This document shows positions 54,543 to 64,000 of a stretch of DNA of 64,000 bases, in pieces. Under the pieces are notes generated by a model, which was not told the origin of the DNA, ran no database searches, and saw nothing but the letters and a program-made list of their open reading frames with translations. The stretch lies in NCBI GenBank assembly GCA_003952965.2, contig CM025851.1, positions 15,054,099 to 15,118,098 on the forward strand, written 5' to 3'. Position 1 is the stretch's first letter; each line of letters opens with the position of its first letter. Both the position numbers and the translations under genes were made by a program. This stretch comes from Morella rubra. Taxonomy: Eukaryota > Streptophyta > Magnoliopsida > Fagales > Myricaceae.

Positions 54543-57500
54543 TCAATCCAAAGGAAACTTCATTCCTATTTCTTGTCGAATAAAACAAAATCTATCCTCA
54601 TTGAGGGGTTTTGTGAAAATATCCGCCAATTGAAGGTCGGTGTTTACAAACTCAAGAACAATATCCCCTTTTTGAGCATGATCTCTGATGAAATGATGCT
54701 TAATCTCGATATGTTTTGTCCTAGAGTGCTGAATTGGATTTTTAGTAAGATTGATTGCACTGGTGTTGTCACATTTTATTGGGATGAGAGAATAATGAAG
54801 ATTGAAATCTTCCAATTGTTGTTTCATCCACAATACTTGTGCACAACAATTGCCTATGGCAATATACTCGGCTTCCGTAGTTGATAGAGCCACGGAGTTT
54901 TGTTTCTTACAACACCAAGAGACTAGTGACGGTCCAAGAAATTGGCATGCACCACTAGTACTCTTTCTATCAATTTTACATCCAGCATAATCCGCATCCG
55001 AGTATCCTTGTAAATTGAATTCAACACTCTTAGGATAAAACAAACCTAGATTTTGAGTGCCAACAAGATATCTGAAAATCCTTTTGACAGCAAGGAGATG
55101 AGATTCCTTAGGACATGATTGAAATCTAGCACACATACATACACTAAACATTATATCGGTCTACTAGCGGTAAGATATAGTAAGGAGCCAATCATACCTC
55201 GATACTTCGTTTGGTCCACATCCTTACCTTTTTCATCCTTTTCCATTTTTGTAGATGGACTCATAGGAGTGCTCATAGGCTTTGAATTGTCCATGTTGAA
55301 TCTTTTGAGAAGATCTCTTGTATACTTAGCTTGACTTATGAAGATGCCTTCACTACATTGTTTGATTTGGAGCCCGAGAAAGTAGTTCAATTCTCCCATA
55401 AGGCTCATCTCAAATTCGCCTTGCATAACTTGAGAAAACTCTTGACACAAAGATTCATTAGTAGATCCAAAAATAATGTCATCAACATATATTTGAACCG
55501 TTAATAACTCATTTTCCTTTTCTTTGGTGAAAAGAGTAGTATCAATTTTACCTCGTGAAAAACCATTTTCAATAAGAAAGGAACTTAGACGTTCATACCA
55601 TGCTCGAGGTGCTTGTTTCAATCCATAAAGCGCTTTTGTGAGTTTGTATACATGATTTGAAAATTTTCATCTTCAAATCCCGGTGGTTGCTCAACATAAA
55701 CTTCTTCAGTGAGAAATCCATTTAGAAAAGCACTTTTTACATCCATTTGAAAGAGTTTAAAATCTTTATAACAAGCGAAAGCTAGAAGCATGCGAATGGA
55801 TTCTAAACGAGCAACAGGAGCAAAGGTTTCATCAAAATCAATTCCTTCTTCTTGATTGTAACCTTGGGCTACTAATCTTGCTTTGTTCCTCACCACAACC
55901 CCGGATTCATCCATTTTGTTTCTAAAAACCCATTTTGTGCCAATAATGGATAATCCTTGGGTCTAGGAACTAGATGCCATACTTGATTTTTCTCAAATTG
56001 TTTTAATTCCTCTTCCATAGCATGGATCCAACTTTCATCATCTTTAGCCTCAGAAAGTTCTTAGGCTCAAGTTGAGAAAGTAAAGCAAGGTTATTAGCTT
56101 GGTGTATAGAGGATCGAGTCCTTACCCCTTTTTCAACATTACCAATAATTTGATGGAGAGGATGACTCTTGACGTACTTCCAAGACTTTGGTAGATCATC
56201 ATCATCTTGTTGAGACTCTTCTTGAGGCTCTTGAGGTTCTTGCTCTTGCACTAGTGCCTCTCCCTTGTCTTTGTCAATTGTAAGCCTATCAACCCCTTTG
56301 TTAAGATCTACAATATCTTCATCATCTTTTCTCATAAGATTGTTAGATTCATCAAAAACAACATGAACTGATTCTTCAACAACTAAGGTACGTTTATTAA
56401 AAACACGATAAGCTTTGCTAGAAGTTGAATAACCAAGAAATATACCTTCATCCGCTTTTGCATCGAACTTACCCAAATTGTCCTTGTTGTTGTTGAGCAC
56501 AAAACATTTACAACCGAAAACATGAAAATAACCAATGTTGGGTTTTCTATCATTCCATAGCTCATAAGGGGTTTTCTTGAGAATAGGCCTAATCATGCAA
56601 CGGTTCATAACATAACAACTTGTGCTAACTGCTTCAGCCCAGAAATAATCAGGCAAGTTGTTTTCACAAAGCAAGGTTCTAGCCATTTCTTCAAGAGTCC
56701 TATTTTTCCTCTCTACAACACCATTTTGTTGAGGAGTTCTAGGAGCCGAGAAGTTATGGTTAATACCATTTTCTCCACAAAACATTTCAAAGGAGGAATT
56801 TTCAAATTCTTTACCATGGTCACTCCTTATGCTAGAAATAGCAAAACCTTTTTCATTTTGGATTCTCTTGCTAAGTTTTTCAAAAGCATGAAAGCTTCAT
56901 CTTTATGAGCTAGGAATAGAACCCATGTGAATCTACTGAAGTCATCAACAACAACAAAGCCATAACGTTTGCCACCCAAACTCAATGTTCGGGTTGGACC
57001 AAATAAGTCCATGTGTAGGAGTTGGAGTGGTCTAGAAGTGGACACAATATTTTTGGGTTTAAAAGATATTTTGGTTTGTTTGCCCTTTTGGCATGCTGCA
57101 CAAATTTTATCCTTTTCAAAAGAGAGATTAGGCAAACCGAAACAAGATTCTTTTTGGCTAGTTTTGAAATCAAGTCCATGCTTGCATGAGCAAGCCTTCT
57201 ATGCCACAACCAGCTGTCTTTATCATTTAGAGCTGAAAAACATTTTATATTTTCTGAGGAGATGCTCTCTAAATGAACAATGTACACATTTTCAAATCTA
57301 TGTCCAACAAACAAGACTTTCTTGCTTTCAATATTTTCAACAAGGCACATTGATGATTCAAAAATGACTCGGTTTCCCTTGTCACACAATTGACTGATGC
57401 TTAGGAGATTATGCTTTAAACCTTTGACAAGAAGAACATTTTCAATTGTGGGATTAGGATACGTACCAATGCTTCCAACACCAAGTATCTTTCCTTTTCC

Positions 57501-58280
57501 ATTGTCACCAAATGTAACTGAGCCCTTATCCTTAAGACAAAAGGAGTTGAACCAACTTTTGTCTCCGGTCATGTGCTTGGAGCATCCACTATCAAGTACC
57601 CAATGTTCCTTGATGTCTTTGGACTCCAAGCATTCCTGCAAAAAGGATTAGCTCTTGATCTTTGGTACCCAAACCTTTTTGGGTCCATTGGTATTAGATA
57701 CAAATTCCTTTATCTTATCTTTTTGAATCCATACAAATTTGATCCCGTGAGTAGATCCTTTTCTAGTTGGACATGTGTGTGATATGTGTCCATGCTTTCC
57801 ACAAAAATTACACAAAAAGAAGGATGTTGATGATTTAATAATTATATCAGAATATAACTTTTGATATCCACTTGAATCATAGCCAATTCCGCTTTTGTTG
57901 AAACAACATTTTTGTGAACCAAGGAGAATATCAAGGTTTCTTTTACCTTGAGTAAATCTTGCAAGATCTTGGGTAAGAGAGTCAATTTTTCTTTTTAACT
58001 CAATATTTTCTGATTTCAAAACATGTGACTCACCTTGTATTATTTTTTCATTTTCTTTTGTGACACTTGCAAGATTCTCTTCAAGAGAAACAACTTGGTG
58101 TTTCAAAGCATCATTTTGTTGTACAAGAACATCAAGATTCTTTTTAATACAACAATACTTTGAAAATATTCTTTTCAACTCAACATGTTGTTCATCAAAA
58201 GCATCTTGTAATTCCTCAAAAGTAAATGAGTAAGTTGAAGATCTTTGTACCTCATCTTCGTTATCCTTTGCCATGAGCAA
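54543..58280 (-). pseudogene. Copia pol polyprotein remnants (protease, integrase, RT, RNase H)
   Basis: In order on the minus strand: a coiled-coil segment and second zinc knuckle (CNFCGKHGHISHTC) at 57800-58280; an in-frame stop at 57648-57650; the protease active-site block WVLDSGCSKHMTG near 57580. The integrase zinc-binding HRRLAH...CAACQKGKQ spans 57070-57220, and its core runs from HMDLFGP near 57010 to NGVVERKNRTLEEMA near 56700. The reverse transcriptase start [14 protein letters not shown] lies at about 55880, followed by YVDDIIFG near 55490. RNase H has GYSDADYAG near 55000 and ends with ADIFTKPL near 54590. Frame changes occur near 57000, 56800, 56000, 55620 and 55150, so the copy cannot make its polyprotein. 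Confidence 0.9.
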
Positions 58281-58388
58281 AGGTTTGCAACTTCTTCATC
58301 GCTCTCACTATTACTTTCATCGGATTCTCCCCATGCCGCTAAGAATGCTTTCTTTTTATCTTTGAAATCCTTGGACTTCTTGTGTGTC

Positions 58389-59291
58389 TCAACATTGGGG
58401 CATTCCGACTTTATGTGGCCCGGCTTCTTGCATCCGAAGCAATAATTTCATTCTTTTTGCTGCTATCCCCTTTGTAATTTGTTTTTCTTGAGAATCTTTT
58501 ATCCCCTTGTTTCTTACGGAAGAACTTCTTGAATCTTTTAGTGAATAGAGCCATTTCCTCATCATCCTCAGAGGATTCATCCTCACTAGAGTATGTTGCC
58601 TTTAGGGCAACACCCCTTTTTCCTTTTCCTTCGTCTTCATCTCCTTTAACTTGATTCATCTCATGGTCATGAGAGATCCCATGAGCTCGTCCAAGGAGAG
58701 CTTCGTCAAGTCCTTAGCTTCTTGAATTGCAGTGACCTTGGGTTCCCAAGCTTTAGGAAGACACCTGAGAATCTTTCTTACCATTTCATCGTTAGTGTAT
58801 TCTTTACCAAGAGATTTTAACCCATTTATGATATCAGTAAAACGAGTAAACATAGAAGAGATAGATTCATCAGATTTCATCTTAAAGAGCTCATAGCTAT
58901 GAACAAGCATGCTAATCTTGCTTTCTTTTACCTGATTCGTACCTTCATGGGATACTTGAAGTTTATCCCAAATTTGTTTAGCAGTATCGCATCCAGAGAT
59001 ACGATTGAACTCATTTGAATCGAGAGAACAGTACAGAACATTCATAGCCTTAGAATTTAGAGACATGAGCTTAAGATCATTCTCATCAAAATCTTTCTCT
59101 TCCTTGAGCTTTCCATCTGCTCCTTCGGGAAATCGAGGACCTCTTGAAATGATTCTCCACAGATCATAATCAACGGCTTGGATGTAGATTCTCATCCTTG
59201 CCTTCCAATAGTTATAGGAGGTTCCATTAAACAAGGGAGGTCGATTTGTCGACTGCCCTTCAGCTAAGGAGGTGCTAACTAGGGTTGTCAT
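58389..59291 (-). pseudogene. Copia gag remnant
   Basis: The frame from 59291 starts MTTLVSTSLAEGQ and contains LFNGTSYNYWKARMRIYIQ, AKQIWDKLQVSHEGT and LTKLSLDELMGSL, the gag capsid-type region of Copia elements. It closes at 58656, and the downstream part continues in another frame from 58659 with a Glu/Asp-rich segment and a CCHC knuckle (CFGCKKPGHIKSEC) at about 58402-58443. A single-base loss near 58660 accounts for the break. The initiating ATG lies about 15 bases downstream of the primer-binding site. Confidence 0.85.
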
Positions 59292-59304
59292 TTAAAAGCG
59301 TCTA

Positions 59305-59322
59305 ACCTCAGCTCTGATACCA
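59305..59322 (-). other. Primer-binding site (initiator Met tRNA type)
   Basis: On the minus strand TGGTATCAGAGCTGAGGT follows the 5' LTR after two bases. TGGTATCAGAGC is the standard plant retrotransposon primer-binding site, complementary to the 3' end of initiator methionine tRNA. Confidence 0.9.
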
Positions 59323-59324
59323 AT

Positions 59325-60597
59325 TGAGAGAGCAAAAACAACCCAAGAGGGGGGGTGAATTGGGTTTATAAAAACTTTTAACCTTTTTCTTATAAAACCG
59401 AATAATAGAGATCCCTTTTTTCTAAAGAGCAAGAGAGTAGATCTATAAAATCAAGGACTATAATGAAGAATAAAGGAATAGTTAAAAAGCACAACAAATA
59501 GATATCAATAATAAATAGAGATAAGGGTAGAGAGATGACACCGTGACTTTTAGGTGGTTCGGCCAACACTTGCCTACGTCCACCCCCAAGGCTATTGACT
59601 TCCTTGGGCTTTCTTCACTATCTTCAAATAGAAGTACACCTTAGCTTCTCGGGTGCTAAGGAACCTTTACAAAGTGTTTTTGAGCTTACACTTTAACTCA
59701 CTCTCACAAATCCCCACAACCTAGAGGATTTCTTCTACCCAACAAGTAGGACAAGTGTTTTCCCAAACACTCACGTGTTTTTCAAGAATGGGTACAAAGG
59801 GAATCTTAGTAAAGGCTCTTTAAGCTGAATAAACAAGTATGAAGTACTGAGGTGTGCAAAGAGACAAGATTCACAAAGAAAGCAATAGTATTTGCAGGTG
59901 GGAGTACGAGCTTTCTTGGTTGGTGGAGCTTCTTTCTTCCTCAAAGCTTTTTCTCTCTCTAGAAATTAGGGCAAGAGTTAATAGCGCACACTTCCACCGT
60001 TTCTCTCTCCATCTTCTTCTATTTAAAGCTCCTAGGGCACCAAGGGTCTTCTTGTAAAGTTTGAGTGCCGTTGGAGGTCATTTAAGACCATTTGGATACT
60101 TTTTGGATGAGTTGACGTTGCTCCAGGATTTCTGCAAAATCGTGCAATGTGTCGACACATTGATGGTATGTGCTGACACATTAAAATTTGGCCTGAAAAT
60201 AACCTCTCGGGTGTTAGTTCAATGTGTCGACACTATGGCTCAATGTGTCGACACTTCCAACACTTAGTCAAAAAAATATTTCGAATGACCTAAAAACAAA
60301 CTCTCGGTAGTAGTTCAATGTGTCGACACTATGGTCCAATGTGTCGACACTTCCAACACTTAGACAAAAAATTGTTCTTTAACAGCAACTACCCCAATTC
60401 AATAAATCTCAAAAATACTTACAATATAAAAGATGATCAATTAGCAAGTGTAATGATGATCAAGTATGCTTGGAGAGATTTTAAAATAAGGAAACCTTGA
60501 TACTCTAAAAATATAATTTTCTTGAAAAGAAATTTCAATGTAAAATCTAATAGTCTTGAATAAGTGTGAAAACTTTGTTATCATCAAAATCAAAATG
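59325..60597 (-). repeat. 5' LTR of the Copia element, outer end truncated
   Basis: It matches the 3' LTR from TGAGAGAGCAAAAACAAC up to CATCAAAATCAAAAT at 60597. The final 30 or so bases present at 51931-51965 and 22309-22339 (…TTGTAAGAACAACCTTGGGCTAACA) are replaced by hAT sequence GGGGACAGGCTTGG. A deletion has thus removed the outer edge together with part of the hAT. Confidence 0.85.
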
Positions 60598-60725
60598 GGG
60601 ACAGGCTTGGCCCACCTGGGGACAGATGCATTACAAAAAAAAAAAAAAAATTCTTTAATTTTTTCAAAACTAAGGGGGGCAGCAGCCTAGGGCGCCCCCC
60701 ATGTGGTTCCGCTTCTGGTTGTCCT

Positions 60726-61290
60726 GGAGGATTAAGCCGAATGCCTGAATTCTTTATTTATTAACCAATTAAAAAAATTTAGATTAATCTCTCATTCACT
60801 TGGGCATTTGTTTTTTGAACCCATAGGTTCTTCTCCTTCAATAATAATTAATTTTCCAGGTTAATGGAGTGCACTCTTTTAATGATTGCTTTTCTGATAC
60901 CACATAAAAGTAACTACCAAACTTAAAATACCTTTTTCCAGCTCGGGCTTAGTTATCTATCTCCCACCAACATCGTAAACTATATTATTTTTATAAAATA
61001 CGAGTAGAACGAGAGACCCATCTACAAAGTAAGAATCTCATATTCAAAAGAGAAAAAAGAACCACCACAACAACTGGCTCTAAGACACATTTGCCCCCAT
61101 TAACCCCCCTCACCTTTGGGCTCACCTTTGGGCCCCTGCTTACTCTCTACCTCTTTTTTTTTAATGAATATCTTACTCTTTAACTCATTCGTGTCTTTTA
61201 CACGTCTAACGAATTTTATCGTCGTTTTTCTCTCTCTACGAAACCAAAAAACTGAAACCACCTAAGTCAACCTACCACTAGTACTCAAGC
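60726..61290. other. Intergenic sequence, no gene
   Basis: AT-rich, with a repeated CACCTTTGGGC(T/C)C phrase at 61110 and 61125. No gene or mobile element is recognised. Confidence 0.3.
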
Positions 61291-61790
61291 AAACAGAAAT
61301 TGTGCGAACCATTAATTATCCCAGCAAAAAATATTTTGAAAAGAGTGGGAATTCATTCCCGCTTACACAAGCGAGGCAACTTTCGTTTACCTTTTATCTG
61401 AAACTGCCAAACACTTTTGAAGACAGAACTTCCAGCATTGTCGTGTACGTCGCCACCAACGGGAATCCGAGGAAGCTGATCATCTTAGGACATTTTTTGA
61501 CAACAGGTATGTACATAAAGTATACGTTGAAGTCCAGATGATTATCTCTCTCTGTGTTGTTGCATAAATATTCACAGGGTTGTAAAAAAAATGAATTCCA
61601 AAATATGCTCTGTTTTCTTTGTTTCCAGAACTCAGACCATGAAGAAACAGTGCAAACACATTTCTCCACCTCCTCTTGTGTTTCCTGTTGATCTAGTATA
61701 AGAAAAATAACAACTAATTTAATTTTTGATCGAACAGGCAAACGATTGCACATCCCAGGCTGAGATATCCCATCAGGTACTGAGCATTTT
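61291..61790 (+). other. Exon-like segments of unknown gene
   Basis: An open segment at 61302-61507 ends in a donor-like ACAACAG|GTATG. A following candidate exon lies between TTGTTTCCAG near 61628 and the next donor, and another between ATCGAACAG near 61738 and CATCAG|GTACT at 61777. The first would encode TSSIVVYVATNGNPRKLIIL. No protein family is recognised. It could be a non-coding transcript or gene relic. Confidence 0.25.
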
Positions 61791-62399
61791 TGTTTATTAC
61801 CGTTCGTATAGAATATGTGCTTCTCAACCGCCGTTTTTTCTACTTATTTGTCCTCATTTTTCCTATTCTTGTTGAATTAACAGTTTTGTGCTTTTTGCTG
61901 GTTGACATATTTATTCAGAAGTTGATCTCGATCCCAGATGTTCAACATATCAGTTTCGTACTCGAATCTAAAATCGGAAGAGCCCCTCTTGTCTTTTATT
62001 CTAGATTGAGAAGATGGTTGATCTTGCACTCTGCACTTAACCTTTGTCATCCATCTGAAGAATCTGAATCTTGAACCTACCGCACCTGCCTGAGACTGAG
62101 TGATCTCTGAGCTAGCATTGTTCAACATTTTTTTTCTCTCTAGATACTGGGTGACAGCTCCAAAATAATCCTTTTGGAGTTTGTCAAAAGAAATGAATTT
62201 GCTGACGGTTTAGATTACTTATGGTACTTGACGGGGCCAAAACCTCTCTCTCATTCTTAGTCTCCTTTCTTCTGACTCGATTTCTCAAGTGCAGTTTTTG
62301 CTTTGATCATAATCTTCAAAGTTGTTGTTTTATGCTTGTATAAGATTATTGGATTTCTTTGGAACACTATCAATGATATTGTATACCCATTCAGAACCA
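61791..62399. other. No gene recognised
   Basis: The open frames on both strands (61790-62128) overlap and show no motif. The segment leads into the subterminal region of a CACTA element. Confidence 0.3.
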
Positions 62400-63152
62400 C
62401 CTTGTAGTTTCACAACAAGAGCTACAACTATTTAGCACCGTCGTGGATGAAAAAAACAGACCCTGCTGACGAACTATTTAGCACTGTCGTTGAAAAAAAA
62501 ATAGAACGTCGACGAATTCATTAGCACCGTGGAGGAAAAAAACAGAACCTGCTGACACAATCTCTTACCGTCGGTGAAAAACATCGACGTCCTCTGCATG
62601 TCGAGTAATTTCTTGGCCGACTTGAATTTGTCTCCGTCGGTGAAAACCAACGACGTCCTCTGCACGTCGACGAAAGTCATTCTCGACTCATATTTTTCTT
62701 TGTCGGTGAAAATCTATCGACAAGCCATCTTCTCCACGAATTCCTCCACGACGGCAAATGAACGCCGACAGAAGCCATCTTCTCCACGGCTTCATCCACG
62801 ACGGAAAGTGGAACGTGGACATAACCAAAAACGATGCCATTCTCACATCGACGGAAACCTGCAACTCTGACCACAAATTCTTCACGTCGGCATTAAAGGG
62901 GCATCACTGACCAAGTTGGGCTGGTGAGAGGCTTCTCCCGACTAGTGCTGGTTTTTTTGCCGGACGATAAAACCGGTCGGAGTAGACATTCTCTACCGAC
63001 GAAGAAGAACAGAGGTGGCTGACAGTCAATCCGGACGCATTAGCACCGACGAACGTTCGACTACTGCATAACGTCGGCAGAGACGAAAGTCGACGGAAAA
63101 TCCTGTTATCTGTGACAACTGGTTCCGTCGTTGATGAGAGTTTCTTGTAGTG
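62400..63152. mobile_element. Right end of a second-type CACTA element (CACTACAAGAAA family)
   Basis: The terminus TTTCTTGTAGTG at 63141-63152 is the inverse of CACTACAAGAAA. Before it, TTAGCACCGTCG, CCGTCGGTGAAAA, CGACGTCCTCTGCA-GTCGA, CATCTTCTCCACG and similar units are repeated in both orientations from 62440 to 63130, a subterminal array unlike that of the CACTACAAAAA family. No left end is found in the window between 60726 and 62400, so it is truncated or starts inside an unrecognised region. The minus-strand and plus-strand open frames in it are by-products of the repeats. Confidence 0.7.
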
Positions 63153-63850
63153 CCACTAGATGTGGGTACTTGACCCACCAACATTGAGTCAAAGTTTGAC
63201 TTCAAAAGGATAAAAATAGACCTAGCCTTATGAGCTTCCATCTATTCGGGCTTTAAACTATTTGGACATCATTAAATAGGTGTAAACCCTATCTAACTTG
63301 TCTATTTAAAGACTCAGTTCACGAAGAAAACTTTCACATCTCAAACACTCAAATTCATTGCTATTTCGTCACTTAAAAATTACCGGTAAGGCCAGTGACG
63401 TAACTTTATGGTTTTCCGTTCTAAAACGTAAAAACTGAACTGGACTCCTCCACAAATATTATACAGATCTTGGTTTGTCTTTTTTGCTCAGATGATGGAG
63501 CAAAATCAAGACGCAGACATAAACGATCACATGAAGCCGCGAAAAGATGACAAGTATATAGCAAAGCATATCCTAAACTGAATAGGCTATGGCTGAAAAG
63601 ATGCTCATGAAAAGAGGCACCGAATTAAAACGAATATTCATTTGGAAAAAACTATAAAGGAAACCGAACATAAAATGAGATCAAATATTCACGTTGATTA
63701 GCCTCCTCAAAAGATGCGCCGAATAAATCAAATATTGATTTGAAAAACATATAAAGAAAACCGAATAGGGAGACCCATGATTTAAATTTAAAACTTTATA
63801 TACTAGATATGTGGGCCACCTTAAGGAAAATATTCAAAATATTTTACACT
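63153..63850. other. Intergenic sequence, no gene
   Basis: A phrase GATTTGAAAA-CATATAAAGAAAACCGAATA at 63735 is an imperfect repeat of CATTTGGAAAAAACTATAAAGGAAACCGAACA at 63638. Nothing else is recognised. Confidence 0.35.
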
Positions 63851-64000
63851 CTAATCTCTGCAGATTCACTCACCACTTCCACTATCTTGTCATTTGCTTT
63901 CTATGGCCATCTTACTCACTTTCTCTGCTCTCTTTGTTGCCAAATTTGTTAGATCAAAGTTTCCCACCGCTGCCCGAGTACTATAGAGCAAGTTGCAGTC
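63851..64000 (+). pseudogene. Broken further copy of the small membrane-protein gene, cut by the window edge
   Basis: ATCTCTGCAGATTCA, CCACTTCCACTATCTTGTC and TTTGTTGCCAAATTTGTTAG match 12563-12720 of the intact gene almost base for base. Differences include indels near the left edge and an extra TA in CCCGAGTACTATAGAGCAAG (the intact gene has CCCGAGTGCTAGAACAAG), which creates a stop and a frame change. The 5' half of the gene is absent: homology begins abruptly at about 63851. The copy continues beyond the window. Confidence 0.8.

Larger units (their letters stand above)
50706..60597 (-). mobile_element. Copia LTR retrotransposon (Sirevirus-like), about 9.9 kb, with extra 3' ORF
   Basis: Oriented on the minus strand: 5' LTR 60597-59325, primer-binding site 59322-59305, gag, then protease, integrase, reverse transcriptase and RNase H (Copia order), an additional frame at 54007-52528, a polypurine tract at 51978-51966, and 3' LTR 51965-50706. 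The outer 30 or so bases of the 5' LTR are missing, so no target duplication can be given. The coding region has several frameshifts and at least one in-frame stop. Two CCHC knuckles in the gag region and a frame downstream of pol point to the Sirevirus lineage, but this needs a phylogeny. Confidence 0.85.
49093..60717 (-). mobile_element. hAT element of the 19-kb family, carrying a nested Copia retrotransposon
   Basis: The left end CAGTGGCGGAACTAGAG starts at 49093 and the right end, read inward, is CAGAAGCGGAACCACATGGG, ending at 60717. GTTGTCCC at 49085-49092 and GTTGTCCT at 60718-60725 match at 7 of 8 bases, as for an aged hAT duplication. The first 600 bases parallel the hAT at 19033 (AAATTCCTAAG, GTCTTAAAGTTAAAATATCAAAAATTAAGGA, then the hATC coding region). 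A Copia element occupies about 50706-60597; only about 120 bases of hAT remain to its right. Most of the transposase gene is therefore missing. Confidence 0.75.

Overview
This window looks like nuclear DNA of a flowering plant, almost certainly a eudicot and probably one with a large, transposon-rich genome. The base composition is AT-rich, genes are broken into short exons with GT/AG junctions, and the recognisable host proteins are plant-specific: BLISTER, a BC10-like GT14 glycosyltransferase, a pKIWI502-like reductase and a plant ISWI ATPase. There is no operon structure and no tRNA, rRNA or CRISPR array that I can see. I cannot name the species. Every family assignment below is made by eye from motifs, without a database search.

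Layout: 0-3 kb holds the end of an hAT element, an internally deleted LINE, a scrap of an ISWI gene and the right end of a CACTA transposon. 2.6-5 kb holds remnants of an unrecognised gene and copy A of a 1-kb segmental duplication (copy B is at 43.7-44.7 kb). 5.0-25 kb is a locus of diverged duplicate units around a small membrane-protein gene. The best copy is at 12.4-12.8 kb, and the units have been opened by different transposons: a RICESLEEPER-type hAT (5035-8092), a solo LTR (10671-11976) and a second hAT (19033-24115) that itself holds another solo LTR (20945-22339). 26152-37106 is a CACTA element of about 11 kb with matching 3-bp target duplications. It contains a small Mutator-type MITE (27383-28149), a Mutator-like element (28672-34350) with a FAR1-type transposase gene, and a captured piece of a GT14 gene; the Mutator-like element in turn carries a captured pKIWI502-like fragment. 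38.2-40.3 kb is a decayed hAT transposase. 45.2-48.1 kb is a truncated, frameshifted copy of BLISTER on the minus strand. 49093-60717 is another hAT of the 19-kb family, into which a Copia retrotransposon of about 9.9 kb (minus strand, Sirevirus-like) has inserted. 61-64 kb holds unrecognised exon-like sequence, the end of a second kind of CACTA, and a broken further copy of the membrane-protein gene at the right edge.

Taken together this is a nested-transposon landscape with very few intact host genes. Only the small membrane-protein gene at 12385-12840 looks like a complete host reading frame. The most valuable content is structural: six insertions (five nested or simple DNA-transposon insertions and one solo LTR) have target-site duplications matching exactly or with one mismatch, so boundaries and order of insertion can be read directly, and two different class II elements contain fragments of unrelated host genes.
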